From Fibrobacter sp. UWB15 (GTDB lineage Bacteria; Fibrobacterota; Fibrobacteria; Fibrobacterales; Fibrobacteraceae), in contig NZ_FXBA01000006.1 in assembly GCF_900177705.1 (NCBI RefSeq), positions 62,001-126,000 of the forward strand: 64,000 nucleotides of DNA, given 5' to 3'. Positions within the stretch are counted from its first letter, which is position 1, and the number at the start of each line of letters is the position of its first letter. The translations under genes were made by a program, and so were the position numbers. The notes below the pieces were generated by a model. The model had not been told where the DNA came from, searched no databases, and worked only from the letters and a program-made list of their open reading frames with translations. Of the stretch, positions 23,046 to 31,363 are shown piece after piece.

Positions 23046-24488
23046 TTAATCACCCACGTGGCCGTTGTGGAGGCGCTCAAGGTAATCCTTGGTTTCTTTC
23101 GAGACAATTCCGCTCAAGAGAATCAGTGCGACCAGGTTCGGGAACGCCATGAGGCCGTTGAAAATGTCGGCGCTAGTCCATACGGCACTTACCGTGAGAT
23201 ACGGGCCGATAAAGATTGCCGCGATGTAGACCCAGCGGTAAATCAGGGTGGCCTTTTCGTTTTTGCCGCCCATCAAGTACTGCAGGCACTTTTCGGAATA
23301 GTATGCCCAGCCAAGAATCGTGGTGAATGCGAAGAACACCAAGGCGATGGCGAGGAAGAACGGTGCGATGACAGAACCGGCTGGAACGATGGCAAGGCCG
23401 CGGGAGAACGCTTCCATAGTGATGTTCACGCCTTCGAGACCGAGCTTCGGATCCCATGCGCCCGAAACCACGATGGCAAGGCCAGTCATGGTACAAATGA
23501 TAATGGTGTCGAAGAAGGTGCCGGTCATGCAGACGAGACCCTGGCGAACCGGTTCCTTGGTCTTGGCTGCGGCCGCTGCAATTGGGGCGGAACCAAGGCC
23601 TGCTTCGTTACTGAAGATGCCGCGGGCGATACCTTTTTGCATGGCAATAAAGATGGTGCCGACGGCACCGCCGGTAATGGCGCTCGGGTTGAATGCGGCT
23701 TGCACGATTGTCTGGATAGCCAGCGGAATCTGGGCGAAATTCAAAAGCAGCAAGAGCACGCAGGCGAGAATGTAGACAATCGCCATAATCGGGACAATGT
23801 AGGTTGAAACTTTTGCGATGCGCTTTAAGCCGCCGATGATAACGGTTGCTGCAAAAATCGTAACCAAAAGGCCTGCGATGGCGGTGGTCCAAGAAACGGA
23901 ATTGCCACCGAGGTTAATGAATTCAGGGGCGTTCGGGGTGAGGCGGGCCATGGCGCTGGTGATACCGTTCACCTGAGTGATGGTGCCAATGCCAAGGAGA
24001 CCTGCGCCGATGCCGAATACGGCGAATATGACAGCGAGCCATTTCATGTTCCAGCCGAAGCGTTCCTTGATGCCTGTTTCAATGTAGTAGAACGGGCCGC
24101 CTAAAACTTTGCTGTCTTTGTCGACGGTGCGGTACTTTACGGCGAGCAAGCCTTCGGAATACTTGGTGGCCATGCCGAGGAATGCAGCCACTTCCATCCA
24201 GAAGAGGGCGCCCGGACCACCGGTACCGATAGCGGTGGCGACGCCCACGATGTTACCCGTGCCGATTGTGGCTGCAAGGGCTGTGCAGAGGGCTCCAAAA
24301 CTCGAAACTTCGCCTTCGCCGCCCTTTTCGTTGTGAAGCATGTAGCGAATTGCATTCGGTAGGTTCAGAACCTGCAGGCAGCCGAGGCGGATGGTGAGCA
24401 GGAATCCTACGAAGAGGATAATGACAATCAGGGGGACTCCCCAAACATAGCCGTCAATAGCATCTAAAATGGAATTTAAAGTTTCCAT
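23046..24488 (-). CDS. Sodium:alanine/glycine symporter (AGCS family)
   Basis: 480 aa with about 10-11 hydrophobic helices. AGCS (PF01235) hallmarks are 'GEVSSFGALCTALAATIGTGNIVGVATAI' near residue 60, 'GPGALFWMEVAAFLGMATKYSEGLLAVKYR' after it, 'GIARGIFSNEAGLGSAPIAAAAAKTKEPVRQGLV' in the middle, and 'ILGWAYYSEKCLQYL' towards the end. It imports small neutral amino acids with Na+. Its length is normal (450-500 aa) and no defects are seen. The FISUMP gene lies 21 bp downstream, so the two may be co-transcribed. Confidence 0.95.
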   Translation of the reverse strand: METLNSILDAIDGYVWGVPLIVIILFVGFLLTIRLGCLQVLNLPNAIRYMLHNEKGGEGEVSSFGALCTALAATIGTGNIVGVATAIGTGGPGALFWMEVAAFLGMATKYSEGLLAVKYRTVDKDSKVLGGPFYYIETGIKERFGWNMKWLAVIFAVFGIGAGLLGIGTITQVNGITSAMARLTPNAPEFINLGGNSVSWTTAIAGLLVTIFAATVIIGGLKRIAKVSTYIVPIMAIVYILACVLLLLLNFAQIPLAIQTIVQAAFNPSAITGGAVGTIFIAMQKGIARGIFSNEAGLGSAPIAAAAAKTKEPVRQGLVCMTGTFFDTIIICTMTGLAIVVSGAWDPKLGLEGVNITMEAFSRGLAIVPAGSVIAPFFLAIALVFFAFTTILGWAYYSEKCLQYLMGGKNEKATLIYRWVYIAAIFIGPYLTVSAVWTSADIFNGLMAFPNLVALILLSGIVSKETKDYLERLHNGHVGD

Positions 24489-24606
24489 GAATAATCCCGT
24501 AAAAAAGGGTGGCTGTTTCGATTAACGGCCCCAAAGATAGAAAAGTTGAATCAGGAATCATTTTAAATTGCTAATTTTTGACACGGAATAAACAAAAGAG
24601 GAAATT

Positions 24607-26079
24607 ATGTGCGAAAATTGCAATTCTAACCGTCCTGTCCGCGTCCGTTTTGCCCCGAGCCCCACGGGTTACCTGCATGTGGGCGGTGCGCGCACCGCTA
24701 TTTACAACTACTTTTTTGCAAAACACATGGGTGGCACGTTCTACCTGCGTATCGAAGATACCGACCGCAAGCGTTACAACGAGACTGCGCTGCACGACTT
24801 GATGCGTGACCTCAAGTGGCTTGGCCTGCAGTGGGACGAAGGTCCGGGATGTGAAGGCGACTGCGGTCCGTATTTCCAGAGCGAGCGCCTGGACATTTAC
24901 CACCGCGAAATCAAGAAGCTTCTGGATGCGGGCTATGCTTATTACTGTTTCTGCTCCGAAGAACGCTTGCAGGAAGTCCGTGCCGAACAGGAAAAGTCAC
25001 ACGTGCCGGTCACGGGCTACGACCGTCACTGCCGTAATATCAGCCGTGAAGAAGCCGAAGCCCGCATTGCTGCCGGCGAAAAAGCGGTGATCCGCTTCAA
25101 GGTGCCCGAAACTGGCGTCACCGAATTCGACGACATGATCCGCGGTCATATCAGCTACCAGAACGAACTTTTGGACGACCTCGTGCTCATCAAACGCGAC
25201 GGTTATCCGACTTATCACTTTGCAAGCGTCGTGGACGACCACCTGATGGGTACGACCCACGTGCTCCGCGGCGATGAATGGATTAGCTCTACGCCCAAGC
25301 ACGAACTCTTGTACAAGGCTTTCGGCTGGGAACCGCCCGTATGGTGCCACCTGCCGGTGATTCTCGACAAGAATGGCGGCAAGCTTTCTAAGCGCAAGGG
25401 TGCCGCCTCCGTGGGTGATTTCCGCGACCTCGGCTACCTGCCGGAGACTCTCGTGAACTATCTCGCGCTCCTCGGCTGGAATCCGGGCGACGACCGCGAA
25501 GTCATGACCATCAAGGAAATGGTGGAAAGCTTTACGCTCGAACGCATCAACCCGAAGTCCGCAAGCTTCGACGAAAAGAAGCTCCAGTGGATGAACGGCC
25601 AGCACATTCATCTGTGCGATGACGCATTCCTCAAGGGAATCATGAAGGAAGGCCTGGCCGCCAAGGGTATCGACCTCTCGAAGGAACCCGAAGCTCGCCT
25701 CGACGAAATTGTGAAACAGTTGAAGCCCCGCGCCCACTTTGTGCAGGACCTCGCTGACATGGCAGTGTACTTCTTTGTTGCCCCGACGACTTACGATGAG
25801 AAGGGCGCCAAGAAGCACTTTGGCGAAGGCTCCAAGGAAGTGGCGACGCTTGTGCGCGACATGCTCGCTTCCATCGAAGACTTCAAGACGCCTGTCATCG
25901 AGAAGGGTTTCTACGACCTCGCCGAACGCTGCGGCCACAAGGTGGGTGAACTCGTGGGCGCCCCGCGTCTCGCTGTCTCTGGCGTGACCGCCGGCCCCGG
26001 CCTCTGGGAAATGTTCGAACTCATCGGCAAGGACGAAGTGCTCCGCCGCATTGACGTGGCAATGCCCTTGATGAAATAA
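24607..26079 (+). CDS. gltX: Glutamyl-tRNA synthetase
   Basis: 490 aa class I synthetase. It has 'RFAPSPTGYLHVGGARTAIYNYFFA' (HIGH-type site, residues about 14-38), 'GTFYLRIEDTDRKR', 'GYDRHCRNIS', 'YPTYHFASVVDDHLMGTTHVLRGDEWISSTPKH', and 'GGKLSKRKGAASV' (KMSKS-type, about 258). The C-terminal anticodon-binding region follows. The unusual start 'MCENCNSN' adds a CxxC. The enzyme type (discriminating or not) is not decided here. It heads an operon: its stop overlaps the next start (TAATG at 26077-26081), and genes follow at 26079, 27327 and 28312. Confidence 0.96.
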   Translation: MCENCNSNRPVRVRFAPSPTGYLHVGGARTAIYNYFFAKHMGGTFYLRIEDTDRKRYNETALHDLMRDLKWLGLQWDEGPGCEGDCGPYFQSERLDIYHREIKKLLDAGYAYYCFCSEERLQEVRAEQEKSHVPVTGYDRHCRNISREEAEARIAAGEKAVIRFKVPETGVTEFDDMIRGHISYQNELLDDLVLIKRDGYPTYHFASVVDDHLMGTTHVLRGDEWISSTPKHELLYKAFGWEPPVWCHLPVILDKNGGKLSKRKGAASVGDFRDLGYLPETLVNYLALLGWNPGDDREVMTIKEMVESFTLERINPKSASFDEKKLQWMNGQHIHLCDDAFLKGIMKEGLAAKGIDLSKEPEARLDEIVKQLKPRAHFVQDLADMAVYFFVAPTTYDEKGAKKHFGEGSKEVATLVRDMLASIEDFKTPVIEKGFYDLAERCGHKVGELVGAPRLAVSGVTAGPGLWEMFELIGKDEVLRRIDVAMPLMK

Positions 26080-27317
26080 TGCGATCCCAGTTTCCACATA
26101 GGTTGTACACACAAAGGCTGTTTTGCCGCCGCTGCCAGAAGGTAGTGGAACACGGCATCTATGCCCGCGAGGCGTATTCGACCTTTGGGGGTATGGATCC
26201 GCATATTCCGCTGTTATGCTGTTGCGATGCATGTGGCACCGTGTTTGTCGCGTTTTCGAACGAGTTCGTTTTTTGCGATCGTGAGTATGTGAATCACGAC
26301 TACACCAAAATCTATGGTTACAACCGCATTACGGCGGGTAACTGGGTTTATTTCAAGGGAACGCCCAAGCCGGGAATTGTCAAGAGCATTTTCCAGACTC
26401 CTGAAAAGTTGATTATTGTTGTCAATTATGACGGAGGCCCTGATCAAAAGATTGAAAAGCCTAGAGTCGCTATTGAGAATGAAGAATCTCCCGAGGGATA
26501 TCGCTTGTTGCCTATACAGAGCGCGCAGACACTGTTGGGCGATTATATTTATCATGCGATTCGCAATCAGTTTGGTGTGGCCGTAGGCCTGGTGAATGAT
26601 GGCGAAAAAGATAAGTTGGTGGTACTGTTAAAGGACAAAACTTTAGTCTTTATCACCCTTCCGCCCTTGGCTCAAAACGTGTCTAACGAAAAGTTGATAA
26701 CGGTGGTGCAGGGCAAACTGGCTCAGGTTTTTCCGGATCAGTGTTCCAAGGTGACCGTCGAGGTGGCGCAGGGCATTGTTTACTTGAATGGCCTTGTCGA
26801 TAACCTATCAATTCGACGGGCGATGGTACGGTGCGTGAATGCGCTCCCTAAGGTGCGAGGCTGTGTCGACTTTACCCGCGTTCTGGTGTCGCCTTTTGTG
26901 ACCGATGACCAGATCGAAAAGTCTGTGTACGAACAAATTGAATCGCCGGGAACGCACTTGTTCGATTGCAAACTCAGTGTGGTAGAAGGCAAAGTCCAGT
27001 TGGAAGCTTGCTGTTATGAGAATGAATGCCCGAAGGATTTGGAAAACCGTTTGGCAGAAATTCCTGGTGTTCGTGATTTGATTTTGCTGGTGACAGAGGT
27101 TTATGAACCTGTGAACATGGCGCTTTGCAAAAAGATTGAAGCGGATCTTGCTGCCAGCACTTTTTTGCGTGGTGCCAACATTAGGGTGTCTTGCAATAAA
27201 CGCAGGTTTTTGATGGAAGGCTCTGTCCAGTCCATTCTACAGAAAGAGTTGGCGTTTGCAACTGTTTTGAAAAATGTCAAGACGACGTCGATTGAAAATA
27301 GATTAAGAATTGTATAG
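26079..27317 (+). CDS. Cys-rich N-terminal plus BON-like domain protein
   Basis: 412 aa, of no family I can name with certainty. The N-terminus has 'CRRCQ' and 'LCCCDACGTVFVAF', which looks like a four-Cys zinc ribbon (residues 15-55). A KOW/SH3-like strand pattern 'ITAGNWVYFKGTPKPGIVKSIFQTPEKLIIVVNYDG' follows. At about 205-275 a BON-type unit is visible ('VQGKLAQVFPD..KVTVEVAQGIVYLNGLVDNLSIRRAMVRCVNALPKVRGC'), with a weaker second and third repeat to the end. BON domains bind lipids or sense stress. It is translationally coupled to gltX and 9 bp before the WYL gene. Confidence 0.6.
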   Translation: MRSQFPHRLYTQRLFCRRCQKVVEHGIYAREAYSTFGGMDPHIPLLCCCDACGTVFVAFSNEFVFCDREYVNHDYTKIYGYNRITAGNWVYFKGTPKPGIVKSIFQTPEKLIIVVNYDGGPDQKIEKPRVAIENEESPEGYRLLPIQSAQTLLGDYIYHAIRNQFGVAVGLVNDGEKDKLVVLLKDKTLVFITLPPLAQNVSNEKLITVVQGKLAQVFPDQCSKVTVEVAQGIVYLNGLVDNLSIRRAMVRCVNALPKVRGCVDFTRVLVSPFVTDDQIEKSVYEQIESPGTHLFDCKLSVVEGKVQLEACCYENECPKDLENRLAEIPGVRDLILLVTEVYEPVNMALCKKIEADLAASTFLRGANIRVSCNKRRFLMEGSVQSILQKELAFATVLKNVKTTSIENRLRIV

Positions 27318-27326
27318 GAGGTGCCA

Positions 27327-28310
27327 ATGGCAACCGGTTACGAAAAAATCAATGCGATTAAGAGTAAGTTGAAAGTCAAGCAGACGGTGAATGGCTTGGC
27401 TCGCCTTATGAACTGCGGCCCCCGTACCATTTTCCGTCATTTGGAAGTGATCAACGAAGAAAACTGCGGTCTCCGTAAGTTTAAGGAAAACGGCGAAACC
27501 TATTATATTATCCAGACCGAAAAAGAAGCAAACTTCAATCAGGACGTGGTCAAGCAGCTTGAAAAGATCAAGAAAAACTTGTCCGAAACCTCTGCTGCGG
27601 ATATCAAGACGAACAAGCTGCTGGACAAGCTGATTAAGGTCATGCAGACGACAAATCCGGAAGAATTCAAGCCCGATGCCATTACGACGGATCCGGACTA
27701 TGTTCTGGATTATGGCCCGTTCAGCGACGATAAACTGAATTCGACGCATGTCAATAAGGTCCTCAAGGCCATTCACGAGGGCTTTGCCATCAAGATTCAA
27801 TATAGTCACGCAACAGATCATTCTGCAGTCGTCGATGAAAATAAGGAAGTAAACCCAGTCAAGGTGATTATGCGAATGGATACGCTGTACCTAATTGCTG
27901 GCGAAGAAGACGACAAGGGAAATCAGGTCTTCAAGAATTACCTGTTCGAACAGATCAAGAACGTGCAGGAAACAAACCATGCTGTGCCGAAGTTTGTTTT
28001 TGATGCAGCGACGCATTACAAGTACGCCTTTGGCAAGTACACGGGAAAGGACAAACCTGAAGACATTACGTTGGAAATTCGAAACAGGTGGCTGCAGACG
28101 CAATTTGAACGTTCCCACTTTAACCCTGAAATTTCAAAACGTTACGACAAGAACAAGAATATGATTGTGGACATGAAACTCCGTATTACGCCGGACTTTG
28201 TTTCTTGGCTGATGGGGGTTGCTACGGATGTCCGCATCTTGAAACCGGCTTCGCTTAAGGAATCCGTCAAGCAGAAACTGAAAGACGCTTTGTCCGAATT
28301 GGACCGTTAA
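27327..28310 (+). CDS. WYL-domain transcriptional regulator
   Basis: 327 aa. AGGAGG at 27316-27321 fixes ATG 27327. The N-terminal HTH-like segment 'KVKQTVNGLARLMNCGPRTIFRHLEVINEENCGLRKF' (about 12-48) is of the DeoR/HTH_11 type. A central WYL-like part has 'AIHEGFAIKIQYSH......VNPVKVIMRMDTLYLIAGEED', with the WYL triplet replaced by TLYLIA. A WCX-like C-terminal part has 'WLQTQFERSHFNPEIS' and 'WLMGVATDVRILKPASLKESVKQKL'. WYL proteins sense ligands or ssDNA and control genes. Here it sits between a BON protein and queA; the target is unknown. Confidence 0.85.
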   Translation: MATGYEKINAIKSKLKVKQTVNGLARLMNCGPRTIFRHLEVINEENCGLRKFKENGETYYIIQTEKEANFNQDVVKQLEKIKKNLSETSAADIKTNKLLDKLIKVMQTTNPEEFKPDAITTDPDYVLDYGPFSDDKLNSTHVNKVLKAIHEGFAIKIQYSHATDHSAVVDENKEVNPVKVIMRMDTLYLIAGEEDDKGNQVFKNYLFEQIKNVQETNHAVPKFVFDAATHYKYAFGKYTGKDKPEDITLEIRNRWLQTQFERSHFNPEISKRYDKNKNMIVDMKLRITPDFVSWLMGVATDVRILKPASLKESVKQKLKDALSELDR

Positions 28311-28311
28311 A

Positions 28312-29358
28312 ATGGAATCGCATAATCTTTCTGACTATAATTTTGAATTCCCCAAGGAACTGATTGCCAGCCGTACGGCGGGCAAGGGGAAAACCCGTAT
28401 TTTGCATTGCCCGAAAGATGGCGGTGAACGCCATATTCTGAAGGCTCCTGAAATTGTCAATCTTTTTAAATCGGGCGATTGCCTGGTGGTAAACAACACC
28501 AAGGTGATTCCGGCCCGTTTGTACGGCCATACCATGCATGGCGGCGAAGTTGAAACGCTCCTGGTGCAGGCCTTGATTCCGGCCGAAGATGGCTCTGCCC
28601 GCTACGAGGCGCAGGTACGCCCGGGCAAGGCGTTCAAGGTTGGTCGCGAGCTCGATATTGCGGGTGTCAAGACTGTTGTCGAAGACATCAAGGAAGACGG
28701 CGCTCGCGTGCTGCGTTTTGCGGTGACGCCGGTGGAACTTGAAGCGGTGATGAACCGCGAAGGACACGTGCCTCTGCCGCCTTACATTGACCGCCCCGAT
28801 GACGAAGACGACAAGAAGGCTTATCAGACGATTTTTGCGAAGTATTCCGGTGCGGTGGCAGCCCCGACGGCGAGCCTTCACTTTAGCGAAGAAATGCTCG
28901 AAGCCTTGAAGGCAAAGGGCGTTTATGTTGCCGAAGTCACGCTGCATGTGGGCCCGGGAACCTTCCAGAACATTTCGGTGGAAGACTTTACCCAGCACAA
29001 AATGCACGGCGAACATTACGAACTCACCGCCGAAAACGCCGACATCATCAACAAGGCGAAACGTGAAGGTGGCCGCATTGTAACGGTGGGTACCACAAGT
29101 ACACGTGTTGTCGAGACGATCGCCGATGCGAACGGAATCGTGAAGGCGCAATCGGGCGTGACGCACGCATTCTTTTACCCCGGTTACCGCTACAAGATTG
29201 TGGACGGTCTCTTGACCAATTTCCACTGGCCGAAGAGCAGCCTCATTTTGCTGGTTTCCGCGTTCTATGGCCGCGAAAACACGCTCGAAGCCTACAAGAT
29301 GGCTGTCGAGAACAAGATGAAGCTCTTCAGCTATGGCGATGGAATGCTGATTCTTTAG
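28312..29358 (+). CDS. queA: S-adenosylmethionine:tRNA ribosyltransferase-isomerase
   Basis: 348 aa. The queuosine biosynthesis step that transfers the ribosyl part of SAM to preQ1 at tRNA position 34 (epoxyqueuosine formation). It has 'YNFEFPKELIASRTAG', 'GDCLVVNNTKVIPARLYGH', 'GGEVETLLVQAL', 'PPYI.RPDDEDDKKAYQTIFAKYSGAVAAPTASLHFSEEML', 'VTLHVGPGTFQNISVEDFTQHKMHGEHY', and 'GVTHAFFYPGYRYKIVDGLLTNFHWPKSSLILLVSAF'. Starting 1 bp after the WYL stop, it is probably the last gene of the gltX operon. It overlaps the maltokinase stop by 4 bp tail-to-tail. Confidence 0.96.
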   Translation: MESHNLSDYNFEFPKELIASRTAGKGKTRILHCPKDGGERHILKAPEIVNLFKSGDCLVVNNTKVIPARLYGHTMHGGEVETLLVQALIPAEDGSARYEAQVRPGKAFKVGRELDIAGVKTVVEDIKEDGARVLRFAVTPVELEAVMNREGHVPLPPYIDRPDDEDDKKAYQTIFAKYSGAVAAPTASLHFSEEMLEALKAKGVYVAEVTLHVGPGTFQNISVEDFTQHKMHGEHYELTAENADIINKAKREGGRIVTVGTTSTRVVETIADANGIVKAQSGVTHAFFYPGYRYKIVDGLLTNFHWPKSSLILLVSAFYGRENTLEAYKMAVENKMKLFSYGDGMLIL

Positions 29359-30599
29359 AGTCCGCTTTTTAAGGCGGCTTCTGGAATCCAGAACCAGTCT
29401 GGCCTGTATTCCAGTTCGTAACAAGCTTCGTAGATGGCCTTGCCCAGTACATAGGGCGAGGCCTCTTCTTTTAATTGTGCAACGGAAATGCCGGATTCGC
29501 GGCTGTAGCCTTGCAAGAAGGCTTCGGCGGAGAGATGCTCAAAGTCTACGGAGTCGCGGCATTTTTCGGTTGCGTTGTTTTGCCGAACGGCGCTTGCATA
29601 GGCGAAACTGCGGAGCATGCCGGCTATGTCGGCGGCAGGGGAGCGGAGCCTACGCCTGTATTCCAGAGTGCGGGTAGGTTCGCCCTCGAAGTCCAGCACG
29701 ATAAACTTGCCGTCTTTATAAAGCAACTGCCCTAAGTGATAATCCCCGTGAATGCGCTGCGGTACTAGTACCTTGGCGGTATCGGTCATTCTGGAACGAC
29801 CAACGGGAGCGATAGAATCTATATCGGTTGCGCTTTTCGCAATCGTTTCCACTCGCGCCACCAAATCCTGTTTCCCGTTTGCCTGCAGTAAAGCCATCAA
29901 TTTGTCGAAGGGGACTTCTTCGGGCTGTACAGGCGTGCCGTCTAAATCTTTGAGTGCCTTGTGCATTTGGGCGGTCGTGCGCCCGAGTTCAAGTGCCGCG
30001 TCTGCAAAAAAGTTCTGGCAGCCGGATTGCGTTTTCTCGCTCGGTGTGCGGACCATTAAATCCCAAGCATTTGTAGCGCCTTCGATATGATTTTCGAGAA
30101 TGCCGATAGCGTAACTTGCGGTGTAATCTTGATATTCGATGAATCCTAGAAGTTGCGGAACACCGTCAAAATGGGTCGCGTTCAGTTGCGAGAGGATTTC
30201 TTGTTCGGGGTGAATGCCTGCCTGTAGACGGCGGAACATCTTGAAAAAGGACTTGCCCTTGACATAGAAGGCGGAATTGCTCTGCTCGGCACCTAGCGGG
30301 GTTGCTGTTGCGAGCGACGTGCGGTCAAGTTCTGCGAACCGCTGGAACTTGAAAAACCCGTTGCGTGCCTTGTACGCCTGGATTGCGGCAACGCTTCCGA
30401 AACCTTCGGCGAGTAGGGCCCCTGCTTTAGATTCGTCGTTCATGGTGGCGTACAGGTCGCATGTGCCGTTTTCGAATTCGACTTTAAGAATCTGGAGCTG
30501 TACGCCCGCGATTTCGGCAGAGTCCATTTCGCTGATTTGGCGGATGGCCTGCCCTTTGCCCATGAACCAACGCTTATTCGTAATTGTATCAAAAATCAT
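29355..30599 (-). CDS. mak: Maltokinase (GlgE-pathway Mak/Pep2-like)
   Basis: 414 aa. It phosphorylates maltose to maltose-1-phosphate, the donor used by GlgE. It has aminoglycoside-phosphotransferase-like kinase motifs: 'RIHGDYHLGQLLY' (residues 283-294; catalytic loop), 'FIVLDFEGEPTR' (Mg-binding DFEGE, 303-307), and the family-specific 'RRRLRSPAADIAGMLRSFAYA'. 'WFMGKGQAI' near the N-terminus is also typical of Mak/TreS-fused kinases. The usual fusion partner TreS is absent here, so it is a stand-alone kinase (usual about 430-450 aa). The partner glgE lies 26 kb upstream in the window. Confidence 0.85.
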   Translation of the reverse strand: MIFDTITNKRWFMGKGQAIRQISEMDSAEIAGVQLQILKVEFENGTCDLYATMNDESKAGALLAEGFGSVAAIQAYKARNGFFKFQRFAELDRTSLATATPLGAEQSNSAFYVKGKSFFKMFRRLQAGIHPEQEILSQLNATHFDGVPQLLGFIEYQDYTASYAIGILENHIEGATNAWDLMVRTPSEKTQSGCQNFFADAALELGRTTAQMHKALKDLDGTPVQPEEVPFDKLMALLQANGKQDLVARVETIAKSATDIDSIAPVGRSRMTDTAKVLVPQRIHGDYHLGQLLYKDGKFIVLDFEGEPTRTLEYRRRLRSPAADIAGMLRSFAYASAVRQNNATEKCRDSVDFEHLSAEAFLQGYSRESGISVAQLKEEASPYVLGKAIYEACYELEYRPDWFWIPEAALKSGL

Positions 30600-30644
30600 G
30601 AGGTTAAATGAAAATGATTAATTATCGATTATCCACATTTCACA

Positions 30645-30998
30645 TTATTTTCTTGCCGTGAGGGGGCAAAAGTACCCTTGGGCGCGCAGCGTGGCTAAAA
30701 TCTTGAGCTGGGCTTCGAGAGGCTCTTTGAGAATACCTTCAAGCACAAAGTCGGGAATCCTTTTTTGCGGCTTGAATTCTTTAGGAATATCCTTGTAGTC
30801 GCTGAGCTGCCAGTTGACAAGCAACTTGGGTAGAAACTGGTCCCAGGGAAAATGGTCGCCTGGTTTGAGGTAAAAACGTGCCGGCTTTTTGCCGTCTTTG
30901 GCTTCCATTAAAAGGGAGCCGTCGCGAAAGCAACTAAAAAGCACAGCCTGCCTTTCCTCGTTGGAGGTGGCGGGCTGTGCAGAAATGACTAACACCAT
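30645..30998 (-). CDS. Hypothetical 117-aa protein
   Basis: A small soluble protein I do not recognise. The start ATG at 30998 is chosen; a TTG two codons upstream is possible. It begins 'MVLVISAQPATSNEERQAVL', and the middle contains 'ARFYLKPGDHFPWDQFLPKLLVNWQLSDYKDIPKEF', possibly a regulatory or nucleic-acid-binding element. The C-terminus is helical and basic ('QLKILATLRAQGYF'). It follows the 43-aa HTH-like gene by 17 bp, so the two likely form one unit under the palindromic promoter. It overlaps no other gene. Confidence 0.55.
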   Translation of the reverse strand: MVLVISAQPATSNEERQAVLFSCFRDGSLLMEAKDGKKPARFYLKPGDHFPWDQFLPKLLVNWQLSDYKDIPKEFKPQKRIPDFVLEGILKEPLEAQLKILATLRAQGYFCPLTARK

Positions 30999-31015
30999 TC
31001 GCAATTTGCGAATCC

Positions 31016-31147
31016 CTATGCAGCGAGTTCCCTTTGAATCAAGGAATACTGATAGCTCGAAATCGAAGTGATCTTGAGAATCAGCTCGCGAGTGATGCCG
31101 GCTTTGATGAGAGCCTTGGCGTATTGGAGTCTGCTTGTGTTCGACAT
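31016..31147 (-). CDS. Small HTH-like protein, 43 aa (unannotated-size gene)
   Basis: ATG at 31147-31145, stop TAG at 31016-31018. GAGG lies 6 nt before the ATG, and a well-placed promoter (31194-31222) is upstream. The product starts MSNTSRLQYAKALIKAG, continues with 'ITRELILKITSIS' and ends 'YQYSLIQRELAA'. The 'A..L...GI..E.I.KIT.IS......I..EL' pattern resembles the C-terminal HTH of Rpn-family or other small HTH units, usually an appendage of larger proteins. Here it stands alone. It is basic and predicted helical. It may repress its own promoter through the palindrome. The gene is too short for ordinary gene calling but is well supported by its control signals. Confidence 0.65.
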   Translation of the reverse strand: MSNTSRLQYAKALIKAGITRELILKITSISSYQYSLIQRELAA

Positions 31148-31193
31148 ATGTTACCTCACACGTTTAGACGTTTTAGTTTCTTACGATAAAGAT

Positions 31194-31226
31194 ACAATAT
31201 ATTTTTGACATTTCAATGTCAAAAAT
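31194..31226 (-). promoter_or_regulatory. Promoter overlapped by a perfect 12-bp palindrome
   Basis: On the minus strand TTGACA (31217-31222), 17 nt, TATTGT (31194-31199), about 47 nt before the 43-aa ORF. ATTTTTGACATT and its exact complement AATGTCAAAAAT, 2 nt apart, span 31201-31226 and cover the -35 box and most of the spacer. This is a typical repressor-operator layout. It is divergent from nothing close, since the nitrilase gene runs the same way from 32149 and ends at 31364. Confidence 0.7.
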
Positions 31227-31363
31227 AATGCAATTTTTTTCGTATTTTCGGGTATATTGGGCCTAACTTGTTGATAGTTCGTGAATTAGGTCCATTCACT
31301 TTTTTTAGGGAAATGTGATATAAATTACAGAAAAAATGCAATGCCTCGATTGTTAACGCACTG

